Assembly (NCBI GenBank): GCA_018287875.1
Contig: JAGVVL010000015.1
Coordinates: 3,782,001-3,846,000, forward strand
Direction: 5' to 3'
Source of the DNA: Nigrospora sphaerica
Lineage: Eukaryota; Ascomycota; Sordariomycetes; Amphisphaeriales; Apiosporaceae
DNA length: 64,000 nucleotides
This document shows, one piece after another, positions 11,801-22,155 of this stretch. Every line of letters starts with the position of its first letter. The stretch's first letter is position 1. The notes below the pieces were generated by a model, which saw nothing but the letters and a program-made list of their open reading frames with translations, was not told where the DNA came from and ran no database searches. A program made the position numbers and the translations under genes.

Positions 11801-13100
11801 CTGGCCGAATATGGCCTATATCTATAGTGTCCTAAGCTAGGCATGCTTCTCGGTTCTAGAGGATTTGCTTGAAAATGGCCGTTTCTTCCGGTGTCATTTC
11901 TAAGGGTTTCAGCTAATCAAGGATTTCCGCCTATCGCTTATCTGTCAGTTGCTTTTTAAGTCCCATGGTGGTGAACTTTGGCTGCATGTTCTTTATCGGG
12001 CCATCTGGCGGCTTAGGTGCAAGCCTGCCTGCGATTTCTTTTAAGGCCTTTTGTTTCCACGACGTCGATCCAGCTAGGACTGATCCGTCCGAAGGGTAGT
12101 CGTCCACTAGCTGCACTTTCTGGGCGACTGTTTTATACATGGTGTTAATCTGTTTGGTTGTTCCGTTCTTATAGGCGTGGCTTAAGTGACACTCTTACTG
12201 TCGTCAAGTGTGTCTGGGCTGAGGGGGTGAGGGCATCTCCTCGTTCCTGGCTGTGGCCTCCTTGTCCCCTATGCACTCATCTCTTAGCCCCTGAAGCAGG
12301 AGTAGGAGCCCGTTGTCGGAGATCTTGTTGACGATCGTCTTATCCTTTCCTAGTCGTGGAAGGTCTTAATCAGGTGATTCTGCAGCTGTGATCGTGTTGA
12401 CAACTAATTCTGCTAGTGCACAGCGTGTAGCCGAGAGAGACGGTTTTGCCAGCCTATGATCGCTACTGGGCCGGCTGTCTTCCTTAGTAGCGCGCCTTTT
12501 AAGGAGCCGCCTTCGGTTGCATTCCCTTAATCAGCGCTCCTCTTATCGGGGATCACTGGAATATGGAGCTTCGCATTGCCTATAATAAGCTGGGCTATCG
12601 GTAGAGTGCCCTCGGGTACGTTATAAGATATGACCGCACAACTATCGCAGATGAAAGGTAAGCCGAGAATTATATCATGACTGCTATTCTCAGCCTTGAC
12701 AACTTAAAAGGAAGTCCGGATTTTGCGTCCCCCAATCCAAAGGTAGTCGGCTAGGGTCCCTATTGACTCGGTGGGTGCGGAATTTGCCGTCCATCCTCTT
12801 AGGACTGTGCTGGATGCCATAAAAGGCAGGTTGTTCTTCTTGCAGTAGGTGTCCACGATAACATTGATCGCAGCTCCGGTGTCCAGTAGACCTTGTACTA
12901 AAGTCTCATCGCCGTTAGGTCTGACTCTTACTGGAAGGCGTCCTAAAGGTCTCGCTGCTTTGATCTCGTCTAGTCTTATAAAGAAGTCGGTCGCGTTGAC
13001 GGTATATGGGGAGTCTTGATTAGTGCGCTTCGTAACATTCCGTGTTCTCCACTTTTATCGTAGTTTATTAGCTAGGTGTGCTCTATTAGTAAACCTTACT
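8880..13100 (-). pseudogene. Gypsy-1 pol (protease, RT, RNase H, integrase)
   Basis: Domains read in order on the minus strand. An aspartic protease has LLDTGAAINVIVDTY near 12886-12840. RT spans about 11700-10950, with FFNDVPVKG near 11312-11281 in place of the usual Y-x-DD box. RNase H (10930-10353) contains LETDTRTLRDQLNNG and ends with IPSRRNHIADALSR. The integrase core (10150-9579) has DGGPENKGEV near 9752-9731 and a glutamate in KTQGLIEGG. A C-terminal domain (9224-8985) reads YRWMGPYRIEEI. Many TAA/TAG stops interrupt it. In life the polyprotein would process Gag, copy the RNA and insert the cDNA; this copy cannot. Confidence 0.85.
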
Positions 13101-13859
13101 GATCCTTTAGTCGTAGTGCTGTTCCTAGGGTCTCCACTGGTCCTCACAGTGATGCAGTCGGGGTCTTAAGAAGCCCTACGTGTGTCGATTATTTCTTCAA
13201 TCCCTTAATGTTTGTCTATGGCGTCTGTCGCCACCTTCAGCAGTCCTTAGCTGAAATTGGGGACTTCCGCAATTAGGTCTGACCAGGTAACTGTGAACTT
13301 CTTATTGCCAAATTCCTAGAGGATTCGCTTGGTCTATTTGTCGACATCATTTTAATCAAGCTTTTCCTCTAGTCGCGAGGTAGTCGCGTCGTTGTCTCCT
13401 TTCGCCCAGCTGTTCGTTAGCTAAGTGGCATCCTTTAAGGCGTACCTGCTATCTTCCAGTCTTACTCTCTTTTCTCCCGCGTTCACTATAATAGCTACTG
13501 TTTCTTCGTCTGGAACTTCCTCGATCGAGGTAATTCGTGGTGGCACGGCTTGCCTTTCTATAACACGCAGGATCTCTCGACTGTCTAAGTCGTGCCCGAC
13601 GTATATGAATTCGAAGTCAACATCTGGTTAACAAGTTGTTTCGTAAGTCTCGACTGAGTTAACGGTTATTATAGCTGGTTGTGCTTATCCTTAATTAACG
13701 ATTTGCCTCTTTCCATAATAGGCTACAAATTCGTTCATGTCCTCTTAAGTAATCAGGTCTTGCTTAAATAGTTCGTTCCTAGCGTGCGCTTGCTGCTGAT
13801 ATGTTCCCAGTCTGTTAAAGAAGATATCCATCAGGCATATCCAAATAGCCGGTTTCTTT

Positions 13860-15237
13860 TAGCGGAGGTAGTCTCCTGAGATCGACTCGTCTAGCTAGTG
13901 GCCTTCTCCTCGTTTGCCCGCTCGGTATCTCTGGGCATCAGCATCCCAGTGTAGGAAGCCTTGCTCGGTGCAGTATGCCAACATGGGGCATCGATTGCTC
14001 CTATAGCTGGGCTCACTGCAAGCATAGCAGTCTCCAGGTCCGTACGTGTTATGCAACTGGACGCTGTTATCCGGGAGGATGCGGTCGTAAGAGCCTCTAC
14101 CGCCTTGGCCACCTCTCCCATAAGAGGAAAACCCTAATCTAGGTGCCCCGCGTCGAAAGGAGTCTCGATCGACGACGCCTGCTGTCATCTCTCTTGCCTG
14201 AATGTTGCTAACATGGGGATAGGTCTGTGAGTTGTCTTGCAAGTGAGGCGGCTATAACTGCTTCAATCTTTCGTCGATTAAAGCTTGAATCCGGTTAACC
14301 CCGAGACTTTCGAACTTCTTAGTTATCTCGTCGATTGTATTGTCGATCATCCTGGCATCCACGCGCGTGTCGTCCTTAGTCATTCTTTCGGTTCTCTCTC
14401 TTTACACAAGGTTCTTCCTATCTGGCATTATCTTCGCAGTATGTATTTTAACGGCATCAGTATTAAGGGTGTTGCTGAATATGCGCTCCTCGATTAACCA
14501 GTCCGAGATGTCCTTGAAGGTGTCTTTATATCCTGCAAGCCGGTTCTTCTTAAATAGCATATGCTAGATATCCGGGTGCAAACGCTTAATCAGACCCTCT
14601 CGCGTTGGTTTAGTGACACCTCCTTATACTGCGGATACAGCCTTCAAAGTATTGGCGACTTGCTTATGCTCGACAAGGTAGTTGTATATCTCTTAATAGT
14701 CTGACAGCTTAAGTCCAAATTCGAGTTCCGATAACTTCGCGCTAAGGGAAGCTGGTGTAAGAGGTCCCCCATCTTGAAGTTAGAAAGGAGGCGCTGCTTA
14801 AAATCCGGCCAGGTAGTACACTCCTTAATTGTTAGATGGATCTGGGAGAGTGTTCCTTAACCGATACAGTAGGCCATCAGCTCTGCAATCTTGTCGGTTT
14901 CGGAGAAACGGAACCGCTGGGCGTGTCTCTCCCAGTCTTCTAGGAAGGCCGTGATGTTATTACCGTCGAACCTCAGGTACAGGTAGTGCCCTGGGTTAAG
15001 TAAGAGTCTCAAGTCCGAGAGTCGTAGGGGTGGATTCCCTTAATCAGGGATACCCTGAGGACTCTCACTCTTAGGAGTGGAAGTGGCAGATATCGTTAGG
15101 TTCAGGGAGGGGCTGGGCGTTTGGACTAAAGGGGCAGTTGATTGCTTATACGTGGTTGTTGTAAGGGAAGGCTCCACGAACTCTGTTATATGTGAAGTCT
15201 CTTAATCCGCGGCTTGTCTGTTGGATCTAGTGCTCAT
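13860..15237 (-). pseudogene. Gypsy-1 gag
   Basis: The frame starts at an ATG at 15237, just after the leader, and is broken within 13 codons by a TAA. Near 14029-13990 it encodes DCYACSEPSYRSNRCP. This is a CCHC zinc knuckle whose His has become Tyr, as a CAC-to-TAC RIP change would give. A Gly/Arg-rich stretch (RRGAPRLGFSSYGRGGQGG) precedes the knuckle. Gag would form the virus-like particle and bind RNA. Confidence 0.7.
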
Positions 15238-15840
15238 GTTGTTTTTCCGTTATCTGGGAGGATTCTTATATAGTCGTCTTGGGATAGCTAATCGGTTCCT
15301 CGAGAACCGGTGTGTGACTTGCTTCCTGGCTGGCCCTAGATGTCGGTATTCGCGTACCGGAATCCCTTAATCCGTTCGCTCACCGACAACTTTATATGTC
15401 TCTGTTAAAATCATTAATCTTATTTGTGTTATCTATTGCAGCGTCTTGAGGGCATAGGAGCTGGTCCCAACTAAGAATGTCAGGAGTAACACGGCAACTC
15501 CTATTAGCCTCTCTGTAAGTTGCCACATTAGGCAGGTCAGTTCGTTAGCTAGGTTAGCCACGGTCGGTGTAAGTTCCCGTTGTTTCTATACCGAGGCATT
15601 TCTTCGGACACCGACATTAGCCCGGTATCTTTCGGCTTTCTTGTTTATCGTGTTCTGCGTTATTTAATTAATAATCTCCACCACCTTGCAGTGTTTCTTT
15701 TCGTAGGGAGGGGTAACAATATTTTCATCCATGCTGGGGGTACTCATTATTCCCGACTTCCAGCTCTTGCCTTATATTCTCCTTAATTCTCCACGTTCAT
15801 TCTGTTCAGTTAGTTGTCGCTATCTATCCCAGTTAATTCT
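15238..15840 (-). other. Gypsy-1 untranslated leader
   Basis: About 600 bp between the PBS and the gag ATG. It has no long conserved frame; short plus-strand ORFs here are chance. Confidence 0.5.
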
Positions 15841-15887
15841 GACTGTTAATCAAGAGGTTCACAGTTCGAGTCTGTGTAGGGGAGCCA
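15841..15887 (-). promoter_or_regulatory. Gypsy-1 primer-binding site, extended match to a tRNA-Asn 3' half
   Basis: The plus strand of this stretch has the geometry of a tRNA 3' half that ends exactly at the LTR. It has an anticodon loop CTGTTAA (anticodon GTT, Asn) at 15843-15849, the 3' anticodon stem TCAAG, a 5-nt variable loop, a T-stem CACAG/CTGTG around loop TTCGAGT, a 7-nt acceptor strand TAGGGGA, one discriminator base and CCA at 15885-15887. The sense strand therefore has TGGCTCCCC right after the LTR. A usual PBS is about 18 nt; this one covers 47. Confidence 0.75.
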
Positions 15888-16187
15888 TGGAACCAAGAAA
15901 CCCCAAACTGTAGGGAGTTTGGTGGAAAGACACGGTCGTGAGGTCGATCCCAAGGGACAATCAGGTGAGGATATCGTTGATCAAGATGATCCTTAACGTA
16001 GGGAAGTAAAAGAAGCTCAAAATAGTCACGAAAAATGAGCGTGAAGTGCCGTAGTAAGAGTAGCAGTGTATTAAAAGGAGGGAAAAAGCGCGCTGTCTTC
16101 TGAACTATGAACTGGGCTTCCGAGGCCTAACTTATACTTGTGTAAACCCTTGATCAAGGCTTACGTAAGAGCCCTGGCCCGGTCTTA
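15888..16187 (-). repeat. Gypsy-1 5' LTR
   Basis: 300 bp, paired with 8273-8572. In sense orientation it begins TAAGACCGGG (TGAGACC in the other LTR) and ends GGTTCCA, next to the PBS. Confidence 0.92.
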
Positions 16188-17069
16188 ATATGTCTCCATT
16201 TCTTTAAGCGATATCTTCTGTAGGCCCGAGTATCTTAAGAGCTCGTCTAGCTTAGTATTTTTATTTTAGATAATTTTATAATTGCAGGTGCAATATAGTG
16301 GTAACTTATCGGACTCGAACTTACTAAACACATTTAAGTACTCGTGGTATTACTTTAGTACCACTTATAATACTTTTTTACAAAGAGTGTTCGAGTTTAA
16401 GGGTAACGAGTCCCCTTATAACGTTTACTTCTTAAGGATAATTTTGTCTATCGTGTGGACGCTAGTGACGTGCTAATCTTAAGGGTTTCGGCGGTAGGAT
16501 ATTTCTATCGCTGGTGCGGAGATAAAAGCAATGTCAATACATTCTTTAAAACTTCCTGCCGAGCTCCGGCGTCGGATAAAGGGTCCTTGAGAGTCGCGTT
16601 CCATTGGGGACGATGGTGCCCTCGGTGGCGGTGTTAGCGACAGTGGGGGCACGTCGGTTAGTTTAGCTAACGCGCGTTTTATTTTCGCGATACCTTTATT
16701 GTTTCGTTGTCCTTACACACGAGTGGCCATGGATTATGTTAGGATTTTCTTATATCGAATTATCGGTAGCGACTTCTCGCGATCGGTGTTGGTCGCATAT
16801 AGACTACAGATAACTAAAGGATCCGGACATTGTGATCTTCGGCTTACTAAGCGTTGCTAGTCTTCTATAGCTATCTTTTGCTCGCAGCGTTAGGCGTCTG
16901 TATTAAAAGTAGGGTTCTATAAAAGCTGTCCGGCTTAGTCTATAGTAATATAATATTCTATACACTAGGGGGTCTATTCCTTAAGGAAAAGAAGACGACG
17001 GTAACGAATATTTAGCATTATATCGTGTGTTTCCAACTATTTACAACCGACTATCACGTTGTAGCGTAT
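16188..17069 (-). pseudogene. Gypsy-2 pol, region before RT
   Basis: On the minus strand the sequence around 16450-16200 reads YHEYLNVFSKFESDKLP, then ELLRYSGLQKISLKEMET up to the gypsy-1 insertion. This is the segment that normally precedes gypsy RT (YxEFxDVFSKxxADxLPPHRPxDHxIxL). The frame then resumes at 8272, which places gypsy-1 inside gypsy-2. A protease would lie further right but is not readable. Confidence 0.7.
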
Positions 17070-17370
17070 TGAGACCGGGCCAGGGCGCTTATGTCAGCCT
17101 TGATCAAGGGTGTACGCATATATAGGTCAGCCTCCGAAGCGTAGTTCTTGTGGGAGACACCATGGCGTTTTTCCCATCTTTCACTTCAACCACTACGCCT
17201 AGGCGCAGCTTCTCACACTCATTTCTGTATCTATTTTGAACCTCTTTTGCTGTCCTACATTAAGGACTGCCTTGATCAACAGTATCCTCACCTCTGCTTT
17301 ACTTTTGGGATCGACCTCACGACCGTGTCTTTCCACCAGACTCCCTACAGTTCGGGGTTTCTTGGTTCCA
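17070..17370 (+). repeat. Solo LTR of the gypsy-1 family, GTAT duplication
   Basis: Begins TGAGACCGGG and ends TTGGTTCCA, a full-length diverged relative of the gypsy-1 LTR in the opposite orientation. It is flanked by GTAT at 17066-17069 and 17371-17374. No internal sequence remains, so it arose by LTR-LTR recombination. Confidence 0.85.
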
Positions 17371-17525
17371 GTATATTAAGGACTAGAAAATGGGTTCGGG
17401 TAGTGAGACGGCTCTGGATTTAGAAGTGTCCCAGTAAGGTAATGTCCACTAGTTGCGATAGGGTACCGTCGAATCCGCCGATAGGTTGAGGATGAAAGTC
17501 ACAAATAGTAAGGAGGTGTAGGTAT

Positions 17526-17865
17526 TAGAACAGACAAACCCCAGATGAAGGGAGTCTGGTGGAAGGACGCGGTCGTAAGGTCGATCCGAACGGAGTGGTT
17601 GCGAGCCCTTATGTCAAATATCACAAGTAAAGATGTGTGGATGGTCTTGATCAAGGGTCGCAGCAAGTGAGGAGGTAAAGAGTGAGGTTTAAAGTCAAGA
17701 GCAAAGGGAGTGTGAATTCATAAAGCATGGTGGTCAACAGGTTGAATTGTGTTGTGTGTGTGTCTGCGTGTCTCTCACATAGCTAACTGCAAACGGTTGA
17801 GCGTTCCTACTTAAAGTGCATTGGCCTGATCAAGGTTCAAGCCATCATTCCCTATCCCCGTCTCA
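17526..17865 (-). repeat. Solo LTR of the gypsy-1 family, diverged, GTAT duplication
   Basis: Begins TAGAACAGAC and ends CCCGTCTCA on the plus strand. It shares the GTCTGGTGGAAGGACGCGGTCG block and the TTGATCAAGG motif with the gypsy-1 LTRs. GTAT is present at 17522-17525 and 17866-17869. The LTR at 598-921 carries the related TGTCTGTTCTA end, so these two form a subfamily. Confidence 0.8.
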
Positions 17866-18672
17866 GTATTAGAGGAGCCTTTAAGTAAAGGCTACGCTTA
17901 TAAATAAGTATCTGCTTACTCTAGTGTCGATAAAGGCATAAGTAGAGAGAGACAATCTATTATAAGCTATAGTATAAGGGAAAGTAAACGGTCTTCCCTT
18001 TAAGTGCTTACTTAAAAAATTAAAGGATTGCTTATCTTATATGTTTTTAATATCGATAACTTCCTTTAAATTAGAGTCTACTTATTTAAGGGTATCTAGT
18101 TTTTCAAATCTATAATATCTTCGATTTAGTTAAAGTTTGGAATCTTAGTTATAAGATTATTAATGTTTAAATAAAGATAGGGAGCTCTTATCTATTAGCT
18201 AACTAAAGTGTTAATATAGTTCGAGTAGTCGATATTAACTCGCTTCTTTAAGTAATCATTAGCGTAATAGCCAGGCTTTTTATAGTTAAGACAAAGTCGG
18301 TTCTTTAAAAGGCGTCGGAGTTTATCGGGTCTATATTAACATACTAAGGTTAAGGTAATGTAACGCTTCTCCGATGGCTTAGCAGACTCTGATTGGTCGA
18401 CGGCGGGGATAGGGGTTCGGCGAGTGCCGCTATAGTTTCCGCGGTTCGTGCGACGTCTAGGGTTGTCACTCTTAACAGACTAGAGGATTAAAGTAATCTG
18501 GGCGGCCTCGGTTATAAACATATCAAATCCAATGCTGCTCTTAATATAAGAGAAGGCAAAGGCTGTTTATAACTCTGTTGTAAGCTTTCGGTTAAAGAGG
18601 CGCTTCCAATCTGTCTTAACTTAGCTAGTTTCGCTGGCAAGTCAAAGGAACTTATTCTTAAAAACTTAAAAA
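17866..18672 (-). pseudogene. Gypsy-2 gag with RIP-destroyed zinc knuckle
   Basis: On the minus strand near 18297-18250 the frame reads CLNYKKPGYYANDYLKK. Restoring CX2CX4HX4C spacing shows that the second Cys, the His and the last Cys are all Tyr codons, each explained by one C-to-T or G-to-A transition. The knuckle identifies this as gag. The rest is AT-rich with stops. Confidence 0.65.
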
Positions 18673-19359
18673 TTGTTAAAAGTATAGGGCTTACCCCTAT
18701 ACCGTTATCCTTCGTTAAGGACTTAGCTATGCATTTATCAAAAAGCTAGTCCTTTAACCGAGACTGCCCTAAAGCTCGGGCCACCTTACCCGACAGCACG
18801 GGCCGCCTTACCCTAAAGCTAGGGCCACTTTTCCCGAATACGTGGCCTACGCCACTTGGAACCTTCTACAAGTTTCTACGAGTTTCTGTGAGAGGTTAGC
18901 TGGGAACCTCTCCCAGTACATAAGTCACGCTAATAGACTGGATCTTCGATCCAGTCTACCTAGTCTTTTGGCTCAGTGGTTAGCGTGCTGATGTCATCCC
19001 GTGACAGTTTCCATGTACTTCCATGAGGTTCCACAAGCCTCCACATGGTCCCACGAGGTTCTATAAGCGTCCATGTGCTTCTAAGCCACGTCACTGCTTA
19101 CGCGTCCACTTACGCGTCTCCTCTTTGTATTACTAAGAGGATAAAGGGTTAAAAGGGTATAAATAAGGGATAAATCTTCCCTCTTTGTGTACATAGTCTC
19201 GAAAATAAGCAAGCAACTTAGAGATCTCACTCTCTACCCCCCTCAAGAGAAGTTCCTACTCTTCCGTGTTCCTTTATCCTTAAGGAACGGCCTCCGAGAT
19301 CGAAAGAGCCCTTATAAAGGGGTTGCTTCCTCTTTCCGATCGAACCACCACTTCCAACA
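18673..19359 (+). repeat. Copia-type LTR, third copy, carrying a nested solo LTR
   Basis: Same family as 1033-1603: it starts TGTTAAAAGTATAGGG and ends CTTCCAACA, with the same internal tandem blocks. The 120-bp element at 18887-19006 and its 5-bp duplication interrupt it. No PBS or gag follows directly, so it may be a solo LTR. Confidence 0.8.
18887..19006 (+). repeat. Solo LTR of the miniature LTR element, GTTTC duplication
   Basis: Exactly 120 bp, TGTGAGAGG to CCGTGACA, flanked by GTTTC at 18882-18886 and 19007-19011. It differs by one base (TACATAAG versus TATATAAG) from the reverse complement of the LTRs at 43879-43998 and 44281-44400. It carries the A-box-like TGGCTCAGTGG at 18969-18979 and a 10-bp-stem hairpin. 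It is un-RIPed inside a RIP-degraded LTR. Confidence 0.92.
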
Positions 19360-19808
19360 AAAATCCATTTCTATAGTTATATAAAGGTTCTCGAATTCTA
19401 AAGAGGCGGCCTCTATTTAGTTAGGATTATAATACTGCTACTAAAGATACAATATTAAGGCCTAGTATAACTAGATCGGATTAGGGTGCATATCTTAAAG
19501 GTAAAGTTAAAGATTATCGCTAGTATCTCCACCTAAGCGACCTTTGATATAAGCCTGCTAAGAGAGGTCTATAGGAAAACGGGAAACGTTTATTAAGATC
19601 TTATTCTTAACCTAGCAAAACTAAGTCTCGAACTTAACGGTGTCCTTAAACTTCTAGTTATAGAAAACCGGGGGGTTAAGGAGGCGCTCAACCTTTAGTC
19701 GGGAGCCCTTAATATTAGGAAGGATAGGCGGTGATATACCTTAGGTACTTCCTATTATTTACTAGATTAAGGCAGCTATTTGCTATTAGAGATCCTTTAT
19801 TTATCTCT
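19360..19808. other. AT-rich RIP-degraded sequence, no gene recognised
   Basis: Stops in all frames and no recognisable domain. It probably continues the retroelement debris to its left. Confidence 0.45.
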
Positions 19809-20150
19809 TTAGCTTAAAGCGTTTAGAGCACTCTTAAATAAATCTGGACTCGGTGTCGTTAACGTTGTTGGTGTTATTCGTCTCGGCGGAACCCTCACAG
19901 GTATTGTCGGGGTTATCCTTGTGAGTTTCTGTGATCCGGTAGAGGGATCCACCCCGTTTGGCCGGCATCTCAGCGGTATATGTGGGTCGCGCTTACAGCT
20001 GCGTACCCGTCGGAATGTCTGTAGGGTTTGGGATATTAATAGAAGCCTTCCTAAGCGGATAAGGAGACCTGTAGTTGTGTCACAATTTAAGGAACGAAGA
20101 ATCTGTTGATAACCCAATGGCGTCCCCTTTTTGCGCATTGTTGTGTGCAT
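19809..20150 (-). pseudogene. LINE-related fragment similar to 4449-4860
   Basis: Shares with 4830-4856 the block AAGGAACGAAGRATCTGTTG (read on the plus strand) and on the minus strand the peptide QQILRSL. It marks the right border of the AT-rich block. No catalytic motif is visible. Confidence 0.4.
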
Positions 20151-20748
20151 ACACTATGAATGTCGTCGGGGATTTTCTGCGGCGGAACACGTCCAGGTTG
20201 GCGAGCTGCTTCAGAATAGAGTCGAACAGCAGTTCCAGCGCTTATGATGTGTTATTAGACTGCCGCGACCGCGCAGCGCGTGGACAGTCGGGGGGCTCAC
20301 CATGATCATTGGAGATGGTGCCAACTGTGGCATTGGCTGCGGAAGAGTGCGGATCCATGGGAGGCTGGTCGGCAGTGCCAACGGCCGAGATGAGCGACGC
20401 CTCTATTATGGGATGTGTTGTTACGCCCGAGTAGAAGCGGAGAGGAGACGGGAAAGGGCAGAATATGGGCGAAAAACAAGGAAAATAGTGCTTATTACCG
20501 ACGCCCGCATTGCGCCAGAAAATAAACTAGGCTAAATACGAATACGGAAAAGCAAAGAACGCTCACGTGCGGCCTGCACTGCGCGATAAAACGCCTCGGG
20601 CTGATTCTGCTCAGCCGCAGACGAGCAGCCAATCGAACGTCGATGGCGAAACAGGGGGTTCTCGTTGCGAACTCAGGGTGAGGGTAAAATCTAACCCGAC
20701 GGCCTGGAATCGTCACCCAACGACAGTTTCTTTAAAGTTCCCTGGAAA
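20151..20748. other. Intergenic region upstream of the membrane-protein pseudogene
   Basis: GC-balanced, with no credible ORF and no TATA box or other site that can be supported. Confidence 0.5.
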
Positions 20749-22155
20749 ATGACGAGCCCCAGGGACGAACTCAAGCAACAATGGGCCAACCCAAGCGACA
20801 TTCTCAGCCTCCTGTTGCTGGTCGGCGGCGACGTTGTCCAGAAGGCCATCGCCCAGATGGTTGGGCCTCAAGTAGAAGTACGGCTCATTAATAATGCGAG
20901 GTTTCCCATCGTCCCCGTGGCCTTTTCGTTCGGGTGGGTAGCATATGGCTTCTCCAACCTCCTGGCCGCATGCGGCGATATGAGGCTGATGCCGAGAGGC
21001 GACTATCCTGCCATTATCGTCAACTGCAGCAACGGCTTCGTTCGAGAGTCGCGCTCATGGGTTCAATCTCGCCTTCTGAGAGATCACGCATCGCACCACG
21101 GAGTCGATCCCCGGGATCTCGACGAGGGCGGCAAAGCCGAGTCACTCCGAATCGACATTTTCGAGATGGGACCGGCTTCGAGTTGCAGCGTGGATTGGGT
21201 GTGGTGGCTGGGTTGGGGCGTGATCGTCGTCCAAGCCGCCATTGCCATTATTCCATGGGTGCGCTCTGGCAACTGGGGGCCATTCCTCGTCACGGCAAGC
21301 GGCAACCTGCTCAGCACCGCGACATGTACCCTGCCGCAATGGAAGGACGAGAAATTGGCCGCCCGCAAGCTCACAAAGAGAAGGTGACGTGCTTGACCCA
21401 GGGCAACGGGAGTCACCATATCATGGTGTTGCTCGGCGGCCCCGGGTCTTGGGACTTTGAAAGCTTGGCGACGGGGACATGGAGACCTCGACCCGAGACA
21501 CGCGGCCCGTCTCTGCTACTCACAGTCCTCTGGACCTGCCTTTTGATCAGCGTCTCGGGTCTCAAAGACGACTCCTGGTTCCTCGTCTTGGTCGGAGGTA
21601 TTGGTATGGTGCAAAACGTGCTCGCTGCCGGCACATCCCGGATGCCCAGTGCGTCAGGCGTACACCTCAGCCCCTTCAAGAGAGCACCGACCATCATCGG
21701 ACGACGCGGGACTGGGACTTTTGAGGACGATGACGATGCCCAGACCAATGATGAGGAGGATACCAGGCAGCTTCAGCCCGTCTCCGAGTGGGTGTCGCAA
21801 CAATCGCGCGCAGCGAAACACCAAAGCCCCCACCCGATACGCAGAGAGTACCCATGCCGCCTTGGCTTACCTCAATGTCGGAAGCCGACGGCGTCCCGGC
21901 ATGGCTTCAGACGACCAAGCCGGATGATTCTGAGGTCATCTACGCCAACGGTGTACAAGGTGCCCTGATGGAGCTGGAAAAATGGGTGCCGACGGCTGGG
22001 CTCTCCATGGTTCCCGTCTTCTTCCCCGGGAGTTGAGCTACAGCGAAGGGGCCATTCGGTACAATATACAAAAGAAGTTTTGGAAGCGAGCCCTTCTCAC
22101 CAAGTCCATTCGAGAGGAGGCGGAGAAGCATCGGCGAAAGGAGCAAGGCCACTGA
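20749..22155 (+). pseudogene. Polytopic membrane protein, frameshifted
   Basis: Starts with MTSPRDELKQQWANPSDILS. Reading continues over three frames: 20749-21375, about 21375-21750, then from about 21900 to 22155 with a further shift near 22034. The parts join as pieces of one fungal membrane-protein type: hydrophobic segments near residues 20-30, 140-165 and 240-275, the stretch GNGSHHIMVLLGG, and the C-terminal GALMELEKW...VPVFFPG followed by a basic tail ending in a TGA at 22153-22155. No GT-AG intron explains the first shift (AAGAGAAGG/TGACG), so this is a pseudogene or contains sequencing indels. Biochemical function is unknown. It shows no RIP signature. Confidence 0.6.

Larger units (their letters stand above)
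8273..16187 (-). mobile_element. Gypsy-1: Ty3/gypsy LTR retrotransposon with both LTRs
   Basis: Two 300-bp LTRs in direct orientation (8273-8572 and 15888-16187) bound gag and pol on the minus strand, with a PBS next to the right LTR and a polypurine tract next to the left one. ATAT at 8269-8272 and 16188-16191 is the 4-bp target duplication. Order in the sense direction is LTR, PBS, leader, gag (15237-13860), protease, RT, RNase H, integrase (to 8985), PPT, LTR. Every ORF carries stops, so it is dead. It is inserted into gypsy-2, whose RT continues on both sides. Confidence 0.9.

Noticed and set aside
15841..15887. A functional tRNA-Asn gene
   Set aside because: Only the 3' half fits; the 5' acceptor and D-arm are missing, CCA is encoded, and it lies exactly between LTR and leader, which identifies a primer-binding site.
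20934..21968. 344-codon plus ORF as an independent gene
   Set aside because: Its first half is a shadow of the 20749 frame; only the segment after about 21375 is real, as the continuation of the membrane-protein pseudogene.
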